DNA of 64,000 nt from Paucisalibacillus algeriensis (GCF_000577245.1 NZ_CBYO010000011.1:248001-312000), one strand, 5' to 3'. Positions 47,315-57,423 are shown, counted from the first letter of the stretch. Notes: generated from the letters alone by a model not told the origin. Translations and numbers: made by a program.

Positions 47315-49156
47315 TTATATTGCATCAAGCATTTGGAACTGTGAACGTACTAATTCATAATATTCACCTTTGGATTCCATTAACTCATCGTGGCTGCCAT
47401 TTTCTAATATCTTTCCATGTTCTAAAACATAAATATTATCTGCTTCTCTAATAGTAGAAAGCCTGTGTGCAATTATGATAGAAGTTCTTCCTTTCAGTAG
47501 TCTGCGAAGGGCTCCCTGAATTTTTAATTCAGTTTCTGTATCAATACTTGCTGTTGCTTCATCCAAAATAATAATACTTGGATTAGCAAGTAGCGCTCGA
47601 GCAAAGGATAATAATTGTCTTTCTCCTGCAGAAAGAATATTACCTCTTTCCTCTACTTCTGTTTGATAGCCTTTCGCTAAACGCGAGATGAAGTCATCTG
47701 CCCCTACTGTTTTAGCCGCTTCGATTACCTCTTCATCACTAGCATCTGGACGACCGAAGCGAATATTTTCCATGATAGTACCTGAAAAGATAAAGGTATC
47801 CTGAAGTACTACACTGATATGTTGGCGTAAACTCTTTAGTGATGTTTCACGTAAATTTTGACCATCAATTTTTACTTGACCTTGTGTTGGATCATAGAAA
47901 CGACTAATTAAGTTTGCAATTGTTGATTTACCACTTCCAGTATGACCAACAAGAGCAATTGTTTGGCCCGACTTCATTTCAAGTGATATCTCATGTAGAG
48001 CAATTCGATCTTGGTCATAGGAGAATTGAACTTTATCAAACTCAATATGTCCTTTCATTTCTTTAAATTCATAAGGATTTTCAACTTCATCAACATTTGG
48101 CTTCTCATCTAAGTATTCAAAAATACGTTCAGATGATGCCATGGCTACTAATAACTGATTATACATTTGACCAAGACGTGAAATTGGATCCCAGAACATC
48201 CCAAGGAAGAAGGCAAATGCAATAAATGTACCTAGTTCAATTCCACCGTTTGATGGGCCTAATATAATTAAATGGGCTCCGTAAGCAATAAGTATTACCG
48301 TACCAACAGCATTGCTCATTTCTACAAATGGGCGGAACATAGCGCTCTTTTTCGTAGCATTAATCCAAGCATTATAGTTATCTGTATTTAATCCATCAAA
48401 GAACTCTGTATTTTCTTTTTCCTGAGTAAAGGATTGGGTAATACGTATACCTTGAATACTCTCATTTAAATGTGAATTCATTCGAGATTGTTGAATTCGG
48501 ACCTCTTGCCAAGTACGTCTGATCTTCCTTCTAAGAACCGTCGAAATATAGAACATTAATGGCAAAATTACCAATACTGCGATTGCTAATTTCGGACTTA
48601 AGGTAAATAATATCGTAACGATACCAATTAATGTCGCAATATCCATTAGAAGGTTGATGATACCGTTTGAGAATAAATCCTGTAGCGAGTTCGTATCATT
48701 CATAATTCTTACTAGGATAGATCCAGCTGATCTCGAATCAAAGAAGTTATTCGATAATCCTTGTACATGGGTAAATAAGTGTTGCCGTAAATCATAGATA
48801 ACATTCTGCCCAAGTAGGTTAACCCATTTAATTCGTAAATAATTGGCAATATAGCTTATTAAATATAGAACTCCTATTATTATTACAAGGTTAATTAATA
48901 ATGTTGTATCTTCATTTTTGATTGCAGTGTCAAAAGCAGCTTTACCAATCAAAAGAGGTATTGCTAATCTAATTGCAGTAGATACGACCATAGCGAGTAT
49001 TGCACCTAGTAAATACGTTCTTGTATATGGCTTTAAATAGACAATTAAACGCCATATTTGTTTCCAGTTAAAGGGTTTCTCAATTGCCTGGTCGACCGAA
49101 TAATAAAATCGTTTTAAATGTCGTTTTTCTTTTAACTTCATATCTTTGGTAGCCAA
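47315..49156 (-). CDS. ABC exporter half-transporter with catalytic Glu (YfiC/BmrD type)
   Basis: 613 residues: six-helix exporter domain (about 35-330) and ATPase. Walker A GHTGSGKST (about 400-408), Q-loop VLQDTFIF, signature altered to LSAGERQ (about 503-509), Walker B IIILDEATASID with the catalytic Glu, H-loop AHRLST. Together with the next gene it should make a heterodimer. Start is TTG after GGGGGG. Substrate unknown; multidrug or lipid-like compounds are typical. Confidence 0.9.
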   Translation of the reverse strand: MATKDMKLKEKRHLKRFYYSVDQAIEKPFNWKQIWRLIVYLKPYTRTYLLGAILAMVVSTAIRLAIPLLIGKAAFDTAIKNEDTTLLINLVIIIGVLYLISYIANYLRIKWVNLLGQNVIYDLRQHLFTHVQGLSNNFFDSRSAGSILVRIMNDTNSLQDLFSNGIINLLMDIATLIGIVTILFTLSPKLAIAVLVILPLMFYISTVLRRKIRRTWQEVRIQQSRMNSHLNESIQGIRITQSFTQEKENTEFFDGLNTDNYNAWINATKKSAMFRPFVEMSNAVGTVILIAYGAHLIILGPSNGGIELGTFIAFAFFLGMFWDPISRLGQMYNQLLVAMASSERIFEYLDEKPNVDEVENPYEFKEMKGHIEFDKVQFSYDQDRIALHEISLEMKSGQTIALVGHTGSGKSTIANLISRFYDPTQGQVKIDGQNLRETSLKSLRQHISVVLQDTFIFSGTIMENIRFGRPDASDEEVIEAAKTVGADDFISRLAKGYQTEVEERGNILSAGERQLLSFARALLANPSIIILDEATASIDTETELKIQGALRRLLKGRTSIIIAHRLSTIREADNIYVLEHGKILENGSHDELMESKGEYYELVRSQFQMLDAI

Positions 49157-49170
49157 CTACGTCCCCCCCT

Positions 49171-50922
49171 TTAATTCACGGAATTCATGATTGCATCATG
49201 GTCTTGATATTGAATGTCATAAATTCGTTTATATGCTCCATTCTCTTTACGAAGCAATTCATCGTGTGTTCCACGTTCTACTACTTTTCCATTCTCTAAT
49301 ACTAGTATTTCATCTGCATGCTTTAAAGAAGAGATTCGATGGGCAATAATAAATGATGTTCTGCCTTTCATTACTTCCTTTAAAGCTTTTTGTATCTGGA
49401 ATTCAGTTTCCATATCTACTGCACTTGTAGCATCATCTAATACTAGAATACTAGGGTCGACACATATTGCTCGAGCAATCGCGATACGTTGTTTTTGACC
49501 ACCTGAAAGCCCCATACCTCTTTCACCTAGTAAAGTATCATATCCTTTTGGCATTTCCATGATAAAATCATGTGCTTGAGCTCGTTTTGCTGCTTCAATA
49601 ATTTGTTCATCTGTAGCATCCGGATTACCATAAGCAATATTCTCCCGGATAGAGGTGGAGAATAAGAACGATTCCTGTAATACAAAACCAATATGATTCC
49701 TTAACGTCTTTAAATCATATTCTTTAACAGGCCTGCCATCTACTAACACCTCGCCACTTTCCGGCTCATAAAAACGTGTAATTAATTGAGTAACACTTGT
49801 TTTACCTGATCCAGTAGAGCCAATCAAACCAATAGTTTTACCTGGAGGTGCATCAAAACTAATATTCTTCAAAGCAGAGTCATCATCTTTTGTATAGGTC
49901 AATGTTACATCCTTAAAAGTCACATGGCCTTCAATATGGTCTTTTACAGCGTTTTCTTTTACGATAATATCTTCATGTTCTTCTAGGATTTCTCTTAGTC
50001 GTTCCCCAGATGCTTTAGCCTGAGAGAACATATTAATAACATAACCAACGTTCATTAGAGGTCCCATAATGTACCAAACTAAACTGAAGAAAGCCATTAG
50101 CTCTCCTAACGCAAGATTTCCAGCTATAACTAGATAACCGCCAAAAGCGAGTAATGCTACCGCACAAACATTACCAATGAACTCCATCAATGGAAAGAAC
50201 TTTGCCCAAAGTTCAGAGGTGCTAATGTAATTTTTACGATAGTCATCATTAGAATTAGAAAATCTTCCTATTTCGAAATCCTCTCGCGATAAAGATTTTA
50301 CAGTTTGCATTCCACTAATATTTTCTTGTACTCTCGTATTTAGCTTACCAAATGATTTACGAATTCCTCGGAATGCTGGATGTGCAACCTTTTCAAATCT
50401 CATTACAACAATAATCAAAAACGGCATAGCTGCCATTGTGACCAGCGTTAACGGAACAGAATAATAAAACATTACACTTAAACTAATACCAATTAATAAA
50501 ATAATACGAATTAATTCAGCAAATCCAAATGACAGGAAAAAGCGGAACCCTTCCACATCTGAAGTGAGACGAGACATGATATCCCCTGTTTTTGCGTTAT
50601 CATAATATTTAAAAGATAGAATTTGGAGCTTTTTATACAGAGCGTCTCGTAATTTATAAACCGTGACAACCCCAAAACGCTCTCCTAAAAACTGATGATA
50701 AAAAGTGGCAATCCCTTTAATTAACATCAAAACAAAAAATACAGTAGCTATCCATGGTATTAATTCATACTTCTCTTTCGCAACTACTTCATCAATTGTT
50801 ATCTGTAAGATTATTGGATAGACAACTGTTATGACCGTTACAAAGAACAAGAAGAAAAGCGACCAGAAAAAGTACTTTCGATACGGCCAATAAAATTCTT
50901 TAAGCTTCCTAAATGTATCCAC
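49171..50922 (-). CDS. ABC exporter half-transporter with degenerate catalytic site (YfiB/BmrC type)
   Basis: 583 residues: six-helix domain (about 18-300) and ATPase with Walker A GSTGSGKTS (about 364-372), intact signature LSGGQKQR (about 474-481) and Walker B ILVLDDATSAVD, where Asp replaces the catalytic Glu. The partner's altered signature would face this site, so one of the two ATP sites is degenerate, as in BmrCD. Start is GTG after GGAGG. Ends 14 bp before its partner. Confidence 0.9.
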   Translation of the reverse strand: MDTFRKLKEFYWPYRKYFFWSLFFLFFVTVITVVYPIILQITIDEVVAKEKYELIPWIATVFFVLMLIKGIATFYHQFLGERFGVVTVYKLRDALYKKLQILSFKYYDNAKTGDIMSRLTSDVEGFRFFLSFGFAELIRIILLIGISLSVMFYYSVPLTLVTMAAMPFLIIVVMRFEKVAHPAFRGIRKSFGKLNTRVQENISGMQTVKSLSREDFEIGRFSNSNDDYRKNYISTSELWAKFFPLMEFIGNVCAVALLAFGGYLVIAGNLALGELMAFFSLVWYIMGPLMNVGYVINMFSQAKASGERLREILEEHEDIIVKENAVKDHIEGHVTFKDVTLTYTKDDDSALKNISFDAPPGKTIGLIGSTGSGKTSVTQLITRFYEPESGEVLVDGRPVKEYDLKTLRNHIGFVLQESFLFSTSIRENIAYGNPDATDEQIIEAAKRAQAHDFIMEMPKGYDTLLGERGMGLSGGQKQRIAIARAICVDPSILVLDDATSAVDMETEFQIQKALKEVMKGRTSFIIAHRISSLKHADEILVLENGKVVERGTHDELLRKENGAYKRIYDIQYQDHDAIMNSVN

Positions 50923-51052
50923 CCTATTTTTCCTCCCCCAATGTTGAAATTTCTATAACACGTAATTACTAATATAACGGTTACCGAAATAAATTACCAT
51001 AACTTTTACTTAATTTTTTAAAAATATTTTTTATTTTTATTAGACTAAATTT

Positions 51053-51084
51053 AAAGAGGCTTCTCCAAATTGAGAAGCCTCTTT
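51053..51084 (-). terminator. Terminator of ykuS
   Basis: AAAGAGGCTTCTC...GAGAAGCCTCTTT, 13 bp. Confidence 0.85.
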
Positions 51085-51088
51085 ATCA

Positions 51089-51331
51089 TTAACTTAATTT
51101 CTCGTTAACCATTTGTGCAATTTCTTCAGCATTTTGACCACTTGCACTGATAACAGGACCCGCAATACTTGTGTCTGTCATACCCATGACGTCCTTATCC
51201 AGTCCGGAAATCACACAACAATCACAGTGAGCAGTATCAGCTTCTGATTTCAATTCAATGACCTCATGCCCCATTGCCATTAATGCTTCTTTTACATCTG
51301 TAAGGGACCCTTCTACCCCGATTCTTGCCAT
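51089..51331 (-). CDS. ykuS: UPF0180 protein YkuS
   Basis: An 80-residue cytoplasmic protein starting [18 protein letters not shown]. The Cys pair in [18 protein letters not shown] is conserved in the family. Function unknown. ATG at 51331 after GAGGAG; the GTG at 51340 lies inside that site. Confidence 0.92.
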   Translation of the reverse strand: MARIGVEGSLTDVKEALMAMGHEVIELKSEADTAHCDCCVISGLDKDVMGMTDTSIAGPVISASGQNAEEIAQMVNEKLS

Positions 51332-51399
51332 TTTCTTCACTCCTCTAAGTATACAAATTTACATGTATAGTTTGACCGAAAGTAAAGAAGATATGCGAC

Positions 51400-52530
51400 C
51401 TAGGCAACATTATTAGATAATGTTTGTAAAACCTTAACTACTGCAAGGACCCCGACAGTTAATGCCTCTTCTTTTGGATTGATTTTAGCGTGGTGTAATC
51501 CATAATCAGAGTCTACTCCAAGCCAAAACATAAATCCAGGTATCTCATGTAACATAAAACCAAAATCTTCGCCAGTCATCGCTTCTTTTGCTTCTACATA
51601 ACGAATTGGCGTTGAATGCATTGCTTGTTTAAATAGACTAATATAATTGGATTCATTGAATACCTGGTAATAGTTTGAGCCATAATCCAAATTAATTTCG
51701 CAATCATAACTCACTTCAAATCCACGAGCTATTGCTTCTAATTTATTCTTAACCGTATTAATTACGGATGGATTTAAGGTACGTATTGTTCCTTCTAGTC
51801 TAGCTGTTTCAGCAATTGCATTTTGAACATTACCACTCGTCATTTTTCCAATCGTAACTACTGCACTATCAAGCGGATTCAAAGCTCGTGATACTATTGA
51901 TTGAATCTGTGAAATAAAACTTCCTGCTGCTACTGTCATGTCTTTTGTCAAATGAGGATAGGCAGCATGACCACCTTTCCCTTTAAAATCGATAAAGAGT
52001 TCACTTGTATTAGCGAATAGTAAACCTGGCTTACTGGCAACTGTTCCAACCGGATATTCTGGTGCAATATGCAACGCAAAAATACAGTCTGGTTTCCACA
52101 TTTTAAAAGTTTGTGACTGTAGCATTGGTAGAGCACCACCTGGTCCTTCTTCTGCAGGCTGAAAAACGAATACGACATTATCCTGTATTGGATTGTCTAT
52201 GATAGATTTTAATGCTCCTAAAGCAATAGTCATATGAAAATCATGACCACAGGCATGCATATTTTCAATATGTTTGGAGGAATAATCAAATCCTGTGTTC
52301 TCTTTAATAGGAAGTCCATCAATATCAGCTCTATATCCAATGGTTTGTTTAGGGTTTGTACCGGGAACCTTGACAAGGATTCCTGTTCTCCAAGTTCGAA
52401 TTTCAACTTGTTCTGTTGATATCTCCTTTATTATCTGCAAGAGATATTCTTGTGTTTTAAATTCCTTAAATCCCAGTTCCGGAATTTGATGTAAAGATCG
52501 ACGAATTTGTTTAAGTTTCTCAAACTCCAT
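51400..52530 (-). CDS. ykuR: N-acetyl-diaminopimelate deacetylase
   Basis: M20 metallopeptidase-fold enzyme that deacetylates N-acetyl-LL-DAP in the acetylase branch of lysine/DAP synthesis. 376 residues: [15 protein letters not shown] (about 10-24), [15 protein letters not shown] (about 90-104, metal ligands), [11 protein letters not shown] (about 123-133, catalytic Glu) and GLHHAKINP near the end. Adjacent to dapH (15 bp). Start is uncertain: ATG at 52530 sits very near GAGGAG; a GTG at 52539 is an alternative. Confidence 0.93.
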   Translation of the reverse strand: MEFEKLKQIRRSLHQIPELGFKEFKTQEYLLQIIKEISTEQVEIRTWRTGILVKVPGTNPKQTIGYRADIDGLPIKENTGFDYSSKHIENMHACGHDFHMTIALGALKSIIDNPIQDNVVFVFQPAEEGPGGALPMLQSQTFKMWKPDCIFALHIAPEYPVGTVASKPGLLFANTSELFIDFKGKGGHAAYPHLTKDMTVAAGSFISQIQSIVSRALNPLDSAVVTIGKMTSGNVQNAIAETARLEGTIRTLNPSVINTVKNKLEAIARGFEVSYDCEINLDYGSNYYQVFNESNYISLFKQAMHSTPIRYVEAKEAMTGEDFGFMLHEIPGFMFWLGVDSDYGLHHAKINPKEEALTVGVLAVVKVLQTLSNNVA

Positions 52531-52545
52531 ACTCCTCACCCAACT

Positions 52546-53262
52546 TTAATTATCTAATTTACGAAGCTCTTGCTTAATTTCCGTTTTTGCTTTCGTTCTC
52601 TCATCAATATCTTTAAGGACTTTTGCTGGTGTTCCAGCAACTAACGTATTTGGCGCAACGTCTTTCGTAACTACAGCACCAGCCGCTACAACTGCACCTT
52701 TTCCAATCGTTACACCTTCCAATACAACGACATTCGCACCGATTACTACATCATCTTCGACAACAACTGGCTTTGCAGATGGTGGCTCAATAACCCCAGC
52801 TAACACGGTTCCCGCACCAATATGACAGTTCTTCCCTACAGTTGCACGACCACCTAACACTGCATTCATGTCAATCATCGTACCTTCGCCAATCACTGCA
52901 CCTATATTAATCATAGCCCCCATCATGATTACCACACCATCACCGATTTCTACTTGGTCCCGAATTACAGCACCAGGCTCAATTCTTGCATTAATATTTT
53001 TTAAATCTAATAATGGAATAGCTGAATTTCTTCGGTCATTTTCAACCACATAATCTGTAATGACAGTTTTATTGTCTTCGAGAAAATTAGAAATTTCTTT
53101 CCATTCTCCAAATAAGACACCACTATTTTGTTCTACAAATGATTGAATATTTCCAAATGGTAAGGTATGTAATTTTTCTCCTTTTATATAAACTTTAACA
53201 GGTGTACTTTTCGTGCTATTGGATATAAAATCAATAATTTCATTGGCGTCCATCATTTTCAT
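52546..53262 (-). CDS. dapH: Tetrahydrodipicolinate N-acetyltransferase
   Basis: Acetylates tetrahydrodipicolinate in DAP synthesis. 238 residues; the N-terminal alpha/beta domain (about 1-90) precedes a left-handed beta-helix of hexapeptide repeats ([22 protein letters not shown] and later), ending with the CoA region [25 protein letters not shown] in segments. ATG follows AGGAGGT. First gene of dapH-ykuR; the third enzyme, patA, is at 60.8 kb. Confidence 0.96.
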   Translation of the reverse strand: MKMMDANEIIDFISNSTKSTPVKVYIKGEKLHTLPFGNIQSFVEQNSGVLFGEWKEISNFLEDNKTVITDYVVENDRRNSAIPLLDLKNINARIEPGAVIRDQVEIGDGVVIMMGAMINIGAVIGEGTMIDMNAVLGGRATVGKNCHIGAGTVLAGVIEPPSAKPVVVEDDVVIGANVVVLEGVTIGKGAVVAAGAVVTKDVAPNTLVAGTPAKVLKDIDERTKAKTEIKQELRKLDN

Positions 53263-53343
53263 GGTGCAGCTACCTCCTAATTTTTATAATTTTCACTTTA
53301 ACATGGTGATTGCATTTGGGCAATGAAAAACTTAAACTCCTTT

Positions 53344-53380
53344 AGTTTATTTAATCTGGACCTAGATCAGATTAAATAAA
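53344..53380. promoter_or_regulatory. Perfect 14-bp inverted repeat upstream of dapH
   Basis: GTTTATTTAATCTG (53344-53357) and CAGATTAAATAAAC (53367-53380) are perfect complements around gacctagat, 82 bp upstream of dapH. No T run follows, so it is not an ordinary terminator; operator or 5' leader hairpin are the options. Confidence 0.55.
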
Positions 53381-53498
53381 CCCAGTAACACGTTAAGTGA
53401 ATACTCCTGAAACCTGTTTAAAAACAGTTATCTTTTCCCTTTTCCTCATTTATTGATGAAATCATTGGGTAATATTTTTTTAACTTATACTCCATGCA

Positions 53499-53529
53499 AA
53501 AAAATCCTTTGCATAATCTGCAAAGGATT
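53499..53529 (-). terminator. Terminator of darB
   Basis: AATCCTTTGC...GCAAAGGATT followed by TTTTTTT on the - strand. Confidence 0.9.
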
Positions 53530-53535
53530 TTCTCT

Positions 53536-53991
53536 TTAGCTTGTTGGTTTATTTTTTCCAGAATAGATATCTTTTCTTATTTCTTTTAGAATTGCCCTTC
53601 TTGTGAGAATACCATCAAAATACCCTTCCTCATCCACTACACAAACAAATGGATAATTTATTAATGCTTTTAGGCCATCTACTAACGTATCTTCTTTAAG
53701 TAATTTTGGTATTTCTGTTACCATTACATCTTTAACTTGTAATTCGGATAAACGATCAATTTCGAATCGTTCTAGTCCTAATATTTCATTTAGTATTTTA
53801 GTTTTCCCAACTGTACCTTCTAATTTGTACGTTGAATCTAATACTGGCACTGCTGAATAACCTGATTTAACTAAAACTAAAAGGGCATGCTCCAAAGGGT
53901 TATTCACTTGAACATGAGCAACTTTCTCAGATGGAATCATCATATCCGCAATTGTTAGTGATGTCAGTTCCCTATCTTGTAATAAACTCAT
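53536..53991 (-). CDS. darB: CBS-domain c-di-AMP receptor DarB (CbpB, YkuL)
   Basis: A 151-residue protein made of two CBS motifs (about 12-70 and 85-145) and nothing else. In B. subtilis DarB binds c-di-AMP and, when free of it, stimulates Rel and pyruvate carboxylase. VAHVQVNNPLEHALLVLVKSGYSAVPVLD in segments and YPFVCVVDEEGYFDGILTRR match that family. Position upstream of dapH fits ykuL. pycA lies in the same window. Confidence 0.88.
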   Translation of the reverse strand: MSLLQDRELTSLTIADMMIPSEKVAHVQVNNPLEHALLVLVKSGYSAVPVLDSTYKLEGTVGKTKILNEILGLERFEIDRLSELQVKDVMVTEIPKLLKEDTLVDGLKALINYPFVCVVDEEGYFDGILTRRAILKEIRKDIYSGKNKPTS

Positions 53992-54350
53992 AATACCCGC
54001 TCCTTTTTACAAAACTTACTCAGGTACAAATCCAGATGAAGGGGGTTACACTTTTTAGTTATTTTAAGGATTTCAAATTAACTATAATTAGTGTATCATA
54101 CTTTTACCAATTTTAGCATGTACGACATAGCGCATAATAATTGAAATTAAAATAATAAAAGAGGTTACAAATATCTCGAATGAATTAGAAATGCAGGGAT
54201 CAACTAATCCCCATCAACTAAGATATTTAAAAAGCTAAGACTAGTTAAAAACCGCCATAAGAAAAACATGTATTTTTACTCAAAAGATGATTATCATGTA
54301 ATGAAGAACAAACAATTGACCATTCAAAACATACGACTGGAGGGTAATAA
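53992..54350. other. Intergenic region between divergent darB and czcD
   Basis: 359 bp without a gene. Contains a short hairpin GGGAT-caacta-ATCCC (54208-54223) and the palindrome ATGATtATCAT (54287-54297) about 55 bp before czcD, which could be a metal-regulator site; evidence is weak. Confidence 0.4.
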
Positions 54351-55247
54351 ATGGGGAATCACTACCATAACCATCACCATACCACAAATAAACGTGTTCT
54401 TCTAATCAGTTTTATAGCTATTTTTACGTTTATGATTGTAGAGGCAATTGGTGGATTTCTAACGAATAGTTTGGCTCTGGTCTCTGATGCAGGTCATATG
54501 CTAAGTGATGCTGCTGCTTTAGGCTTAAGTCTAGTTGCTTTTAAAATTGGAGAACGTAAGGCTACTAAGGAGAAAACATATGGCTATAAACGATTTGAAG
54601 TTATAGCGGCATTTTTAAATGGTGTTACGTTAATCATTATTTCTCTTTATATATTCTATGAAGCGATAACTCGTTTTGTTGAACCCCAAAAGGTGGACTC
54701 TAGTATGATTTTTATCGCTACCCTTGGACTTTTTGTAAATATTGGTGTCGCGTTTCTATTGATGAAAGGTGATTCAAAGGATAATTTAAATATTAGAAGT
54801 GCTCTATTACATGTTATTGGCGATTTATTAGGTTCAGTTGGAGCTATCGTTGCCGGTCTCTTAATCATAGCCTTCGGGTGGTATATGGCTGACCCCATTG
54901 CTAGTATCATTGTCGCAATCCTTATCATTATCTCTGGATTTCGGGTAACCAGAGATTCTCTTCATGTGTTAATGGAGGGGAAGCCGAATAACATTCAACC
55001 TAATGATATCCTTAAAGAACTGATAAAAATAGAAGGCGTAGTCAATGTTTATGACCTGAATATTTGGTCTATTACGTCAGTATTACCAATGTTAAGCTGC
55101 CATATAGTCGTTGAGGAGGATATTGATCGAGATGAATTGATTACTAAAGGCAATGAAATATTAAAGAATTCATTCAACATCAATCACTGTACCCTTCAAA
55201 TTGAAGGTAAAAACATTTCATCACATACATGTATTCATTGTAATTGA
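54351..55247 (+). CDS. czcD: CDF family cation (zinc/cobalt/cadmium) efflux protein
   Basis: A 298-residue cation diffusion facilitator. Begins with a His-rich tail (GNHYHNHHHTT) and has six helices; the metal site helices show SLALVSDAGHMLSDAAAL (about 35-52, HxxxD) and LLHVIGDLLGSVGAI (about 152-166). Cytoplasmic C-terminal domain from about 205, ending THTCIHCN with possible metal-binding Cys/His. Exports Zn or related ions. ATG follows GGAGGGT. Confidence 0.94.
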   Translation: MGNHYHNHHHTTNKRVLLISFIAIFTFMIVEAIGGFLTNSLALVSDAGHMLSDAAALGLSLVAFKIGERKATKEKTYGYKRFEVIAAFLNGVTLIIISLYIFYEAITRFVEPQKVDSSMIFIATLGLFVNIGVAFLLMKGDSKDNLNIRSALLHVIGDLLGSVGAIVAGLLIIAFGWYMADPIASIIVAILIIISGFRVTRDSLHVLMEGKPNNIQPNDILKELIKIEGVVNVYDLNIWSITSVLPMLSCHIVVEEDIDRDELITKGNEILKNSFNINHCTLQIEGKNISSHTCIHCN

Positions 55248-55254
55248 ATAAAAT

Positions 55255-55318
55255 GGCTTGGACATAACTTTACTGTATATAGAAAGTAACCCAAAACTTA
55301 AGTATGTCCCAGCCTTTT
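55255..55318. terminator. GGACATA hairpin between czcD and fadH
   Basis: GGCTtGGACATAactt...aagTATGTCCcAGCC followed by TTTT. Its ends match the outer arms of the nested repeat at 32.5 kb. Confidence 0.7.
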
Positions 55319-55339
55319 CCTTATGATTTCTTATAAACC

Positions 55340-56107
55340 TTAGAACGGAAATTTATTTAACCATTGGCCACCATCCATTGTTATAACTTCCCCATTTATG
55401 TAAGCTGCTTTATCTGATAATAGGAAAAATGCTAATTCAGCTATTTCTTCTGGTTTACCAAGTCTACCAAGCGGTACAGATTCTAGCGTTCTCTTTGCCG
55501 CTTCTTCAGACAGAAATAACTTCTCAGCCCCACCTGTCCTTTCTATTGGTCCTGGTGCAATAGCATTTACCCGAATTCCATACTTTGTACCCCATTCTAC
55601 AGCAAGTGTTCTTGTCATATTTAAGACACCAGCCTTAGCTGCCGATGAGTGAATAACTCCGGCTCCAGCATTCCATGCATATGTTGCTACCATGTTAAGG
55701 ATGGATCCTTGAATATTCTCCTTAATCCAATACCGTCCGACTTCACTTGAACAGTAAAATGTACCATTAAGAACAATATCAATAACAGAATTCCAACCAT
55801 TTACCGATAAATCTTCAGCAAAACAAATAAAGTTTCCGGCAGCGTTATTTACTAAATGATCGATTCTACCAAAACGATTCACCGTTTCGGAAACCATTCG
55901 CTCAACATCTTCAGGCTTTCGTACATCCATGGGTATAATATGGAGCTCGCCCTTTGCTGTTTCAGCTAATTCATTCTTTACAGCTACAAGTTTATCTTCT
56001 GTCCTACCCGTTAAAACTACATTTATTCCTTCATCTGCAAATTTTTTTGCCATATATTTTCCCATACCACTAGAACTACCGGTTACAATAACCGTTTCAT
56101 TTCCCAT
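55340..56107 (-). CDS. fadH: 2,4-dienoyl-CoA reductase (SDR family, YkuF)
   Basis: NADPH-dependent reduction of dienoyl-CoA in unsaturated fatty acid degradation. 255 codons including stop. Rossmann motif VTGSSSGMGKYMAKKF (about 8-23), HLVNNAAGNF. In the catalytic loop the usual YxxxK is SxxxK (HSSAAKAG) with a Tyr 15 residues before the Lys (TYAWNAGAG), the arrangement known for dienoyl-CoA reductases and not for ordinary SDRs. ATG at 56107 follows TAGGAGG. Confidence 0.92.
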   Translation of the reverse strand: MGNETVIVTGSSSGMGKYMAKKFADEGINVVLTGRTEDKLVAVKNELAETAKGELHIIPMDVRKPEDVERMVSETVNRFGRIDHLVNNAAGNFICFAEDLSVNGWNSVIDIVLNGTFYCSSEVGRYWIKENIQGSILNMVATYAWNAGAGVIHSSAAKAGVLNMTRTLAVEWGTKYGIRVNAIAPGPIERTGGAEKLFLSEEAAKRTLESVPLGRLGKPEEIAELAFFLLSDKAAYINGEVITMDGGQWLNKFPF

Positions 56108-56256
56108 AAAAATATTCCTCCTATCGCCAATATACATTCATACTATTTCTATTTATTAAAAAAGTCAAAAATCACGATATTTTATGCCCTATCATACTTT
56201 ACTATAAAGGTATGTATGCTATAATTTATTAACATTAAGGTTCAAGAAGGTGACAT

Positions 56257-57108
56257 ATGAATAGAAGATCATTCTTGAAAAAATTAATAGGCGGTACCAT
56301 TACCTTACTTGGGCTAACAGGCAGTACATATTATTATGCTAGAAATGTTGAACCTGGATTGCTAACAATCAAAACCGAATCTATTGTATCGAAAAAAATT
56401 CCGGCATCGTTTAATGACTTTAAAATAGTTCAGTTTTCGGATACGCATATTGGATTTCAATATACGCTAGAACAATTCCAAGATTTAATAAATCAAATTA
56501 ATGGATTAAATCCAGATATTATTGTTTTCACTGGCGATTTAGTAGATGAACCAAATAAATATGATTGGAGTCCAAAACTAACACAACTATTAAACAACCT
56601 CTATGCAAAGAAGGGAAAGTATTGGATCTACGGAAACCATGATCATGGCGGTTATGGAACGGAGATTGTTCAGGAGGTTATGGAAAAGGCCCATTTCAAC
56701 CTACTAAAAAATAGTCATCAAGTAATTGAAATAGATGTAGATCGTATCATTTTGGCAGGTATTGATGACGTAATTCTCGGTTCTCCTAATTTACCTAAAG
56801 CACTACAACATACTAGTCCAGATTTATTTACTATACTCCTTTCTCATGAACCAGACTTTGCCGATATTACAAAGCAACACCATGTAGATGTCCAACTATC
56901 AGGGCACAGCCATGGCGGTCAGGTACGACTACCGTTTCTGGGACATTTATATACCCCTATTTATGCGGAAAAATATGTAGAGGGTAAATATACATTTGAA
57001 ACTAGTAATTTAAATTTATTTGTTAGCCGAGGTATAGGAACTACTAGACTACCCTATCGCTTTTTCTGTAAACCCGAAATAACAGTATTCACCTTAAAAA
57101 AAGCATAA
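56257..57108 (+). CDS. ykuE: Tat-exported metallophosphoesterase YkuE
   Basis: 283 residues. N-terminus MNRRSFLKKLIGG is a twin-arginine signal; YkuE is a known Tat (TatAyCy) substrate bound to the cell wall in B. subtilis. Phosphoesterase motifs: FSDTHIG (about 60-66), VFTGDLVDE (about 87-95), YGNHDHGG (about 124-131), LLSHEPD (about 190-196) and SGHSHGGQ (about 210-217). Divergent from fadH. Confidence 0.95.
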   Translation: MNRRSFLKKLIGGTITLLGLTGSTYYYARNVEPGLLTIKTESIVSKKIPASFNDFKIVQFSDTHIGFQYTLEQFQDLINQINGLNPDIIVFTGDLVDEPNKYDWSPKLTQLLNNLYAKKGKYWIYGNHDHGGYGTEIVQEVMEKAHFNLLKNSHQVIEIDVDRIILAGIDDVILGSPNLPKALQHTSPDLFTILLSHEPDFADITKQHHVDVQLSGHSHGGQVRLPFLGHLYTPIYAEKYVEGKYTFETSNLNLFVSRGIGTTRLPYRFFCKPEITVFTLKKA

Positions 57109-57174
57109 CCATGCTCCCAAATCCATCACGCCCGCATATATTGGTAATAAGTTGATGTAGAAAGGGAGAGTTTA

Positions 57175-57420
57175 ATGGATTATCAACAAGTTCAAGGATT
57201 TTACAATTTTTATAATCAAACTGATGAAAGAATTTTGCCGATTGTCCCATTTTTGACTGGATTGGTAGCTGGCCCACTTTTATATAACGCATTCAATCCA
57301 TACTATGGATATCCCGTACCCTATCCTTCTCCTTATCCAGTGCCTGTGCCATATGGATATGGATATAATTATGGTTATGGGACTGCTTATAATCAAGGCT
57401 ATGGAAAAGGATATTACTAG
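57175..57420 (+). CDS. Gly/Tyr/Pro-rich small protein
   Basis: 81 residues. The first 45 are ordinary with a hydrophobic stretch (ILPIVPFLTGLVAGPLLY, about 20-37); the rest is low-complexity, rich in Tyr, Pro and Gly (YGYPVPYPSPYPVPVPYGYG). Such tails are common in spore coat and surface proteins of Bacillus, so a coat role is a guess. Good AAAGGGAG site and own terminator. Not assigned to a family. Confidence 0.75.
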   Translation: MDYQQVQGFYNFYNQTDERILPIVPFLTGLVAGPLLYNAFNPYYGYPVPYPSPYPVPVPYGYGYNYGYGTAYNQGYGKGYY

Positions 57421-57423
57421 ACT

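Noticed and set aside
54287-54297. Fur/Zur-box-like palindrome before czcD
   Set aside because: Only ATGAT-t-ATCAT matches; too short to claim a specific regulator.
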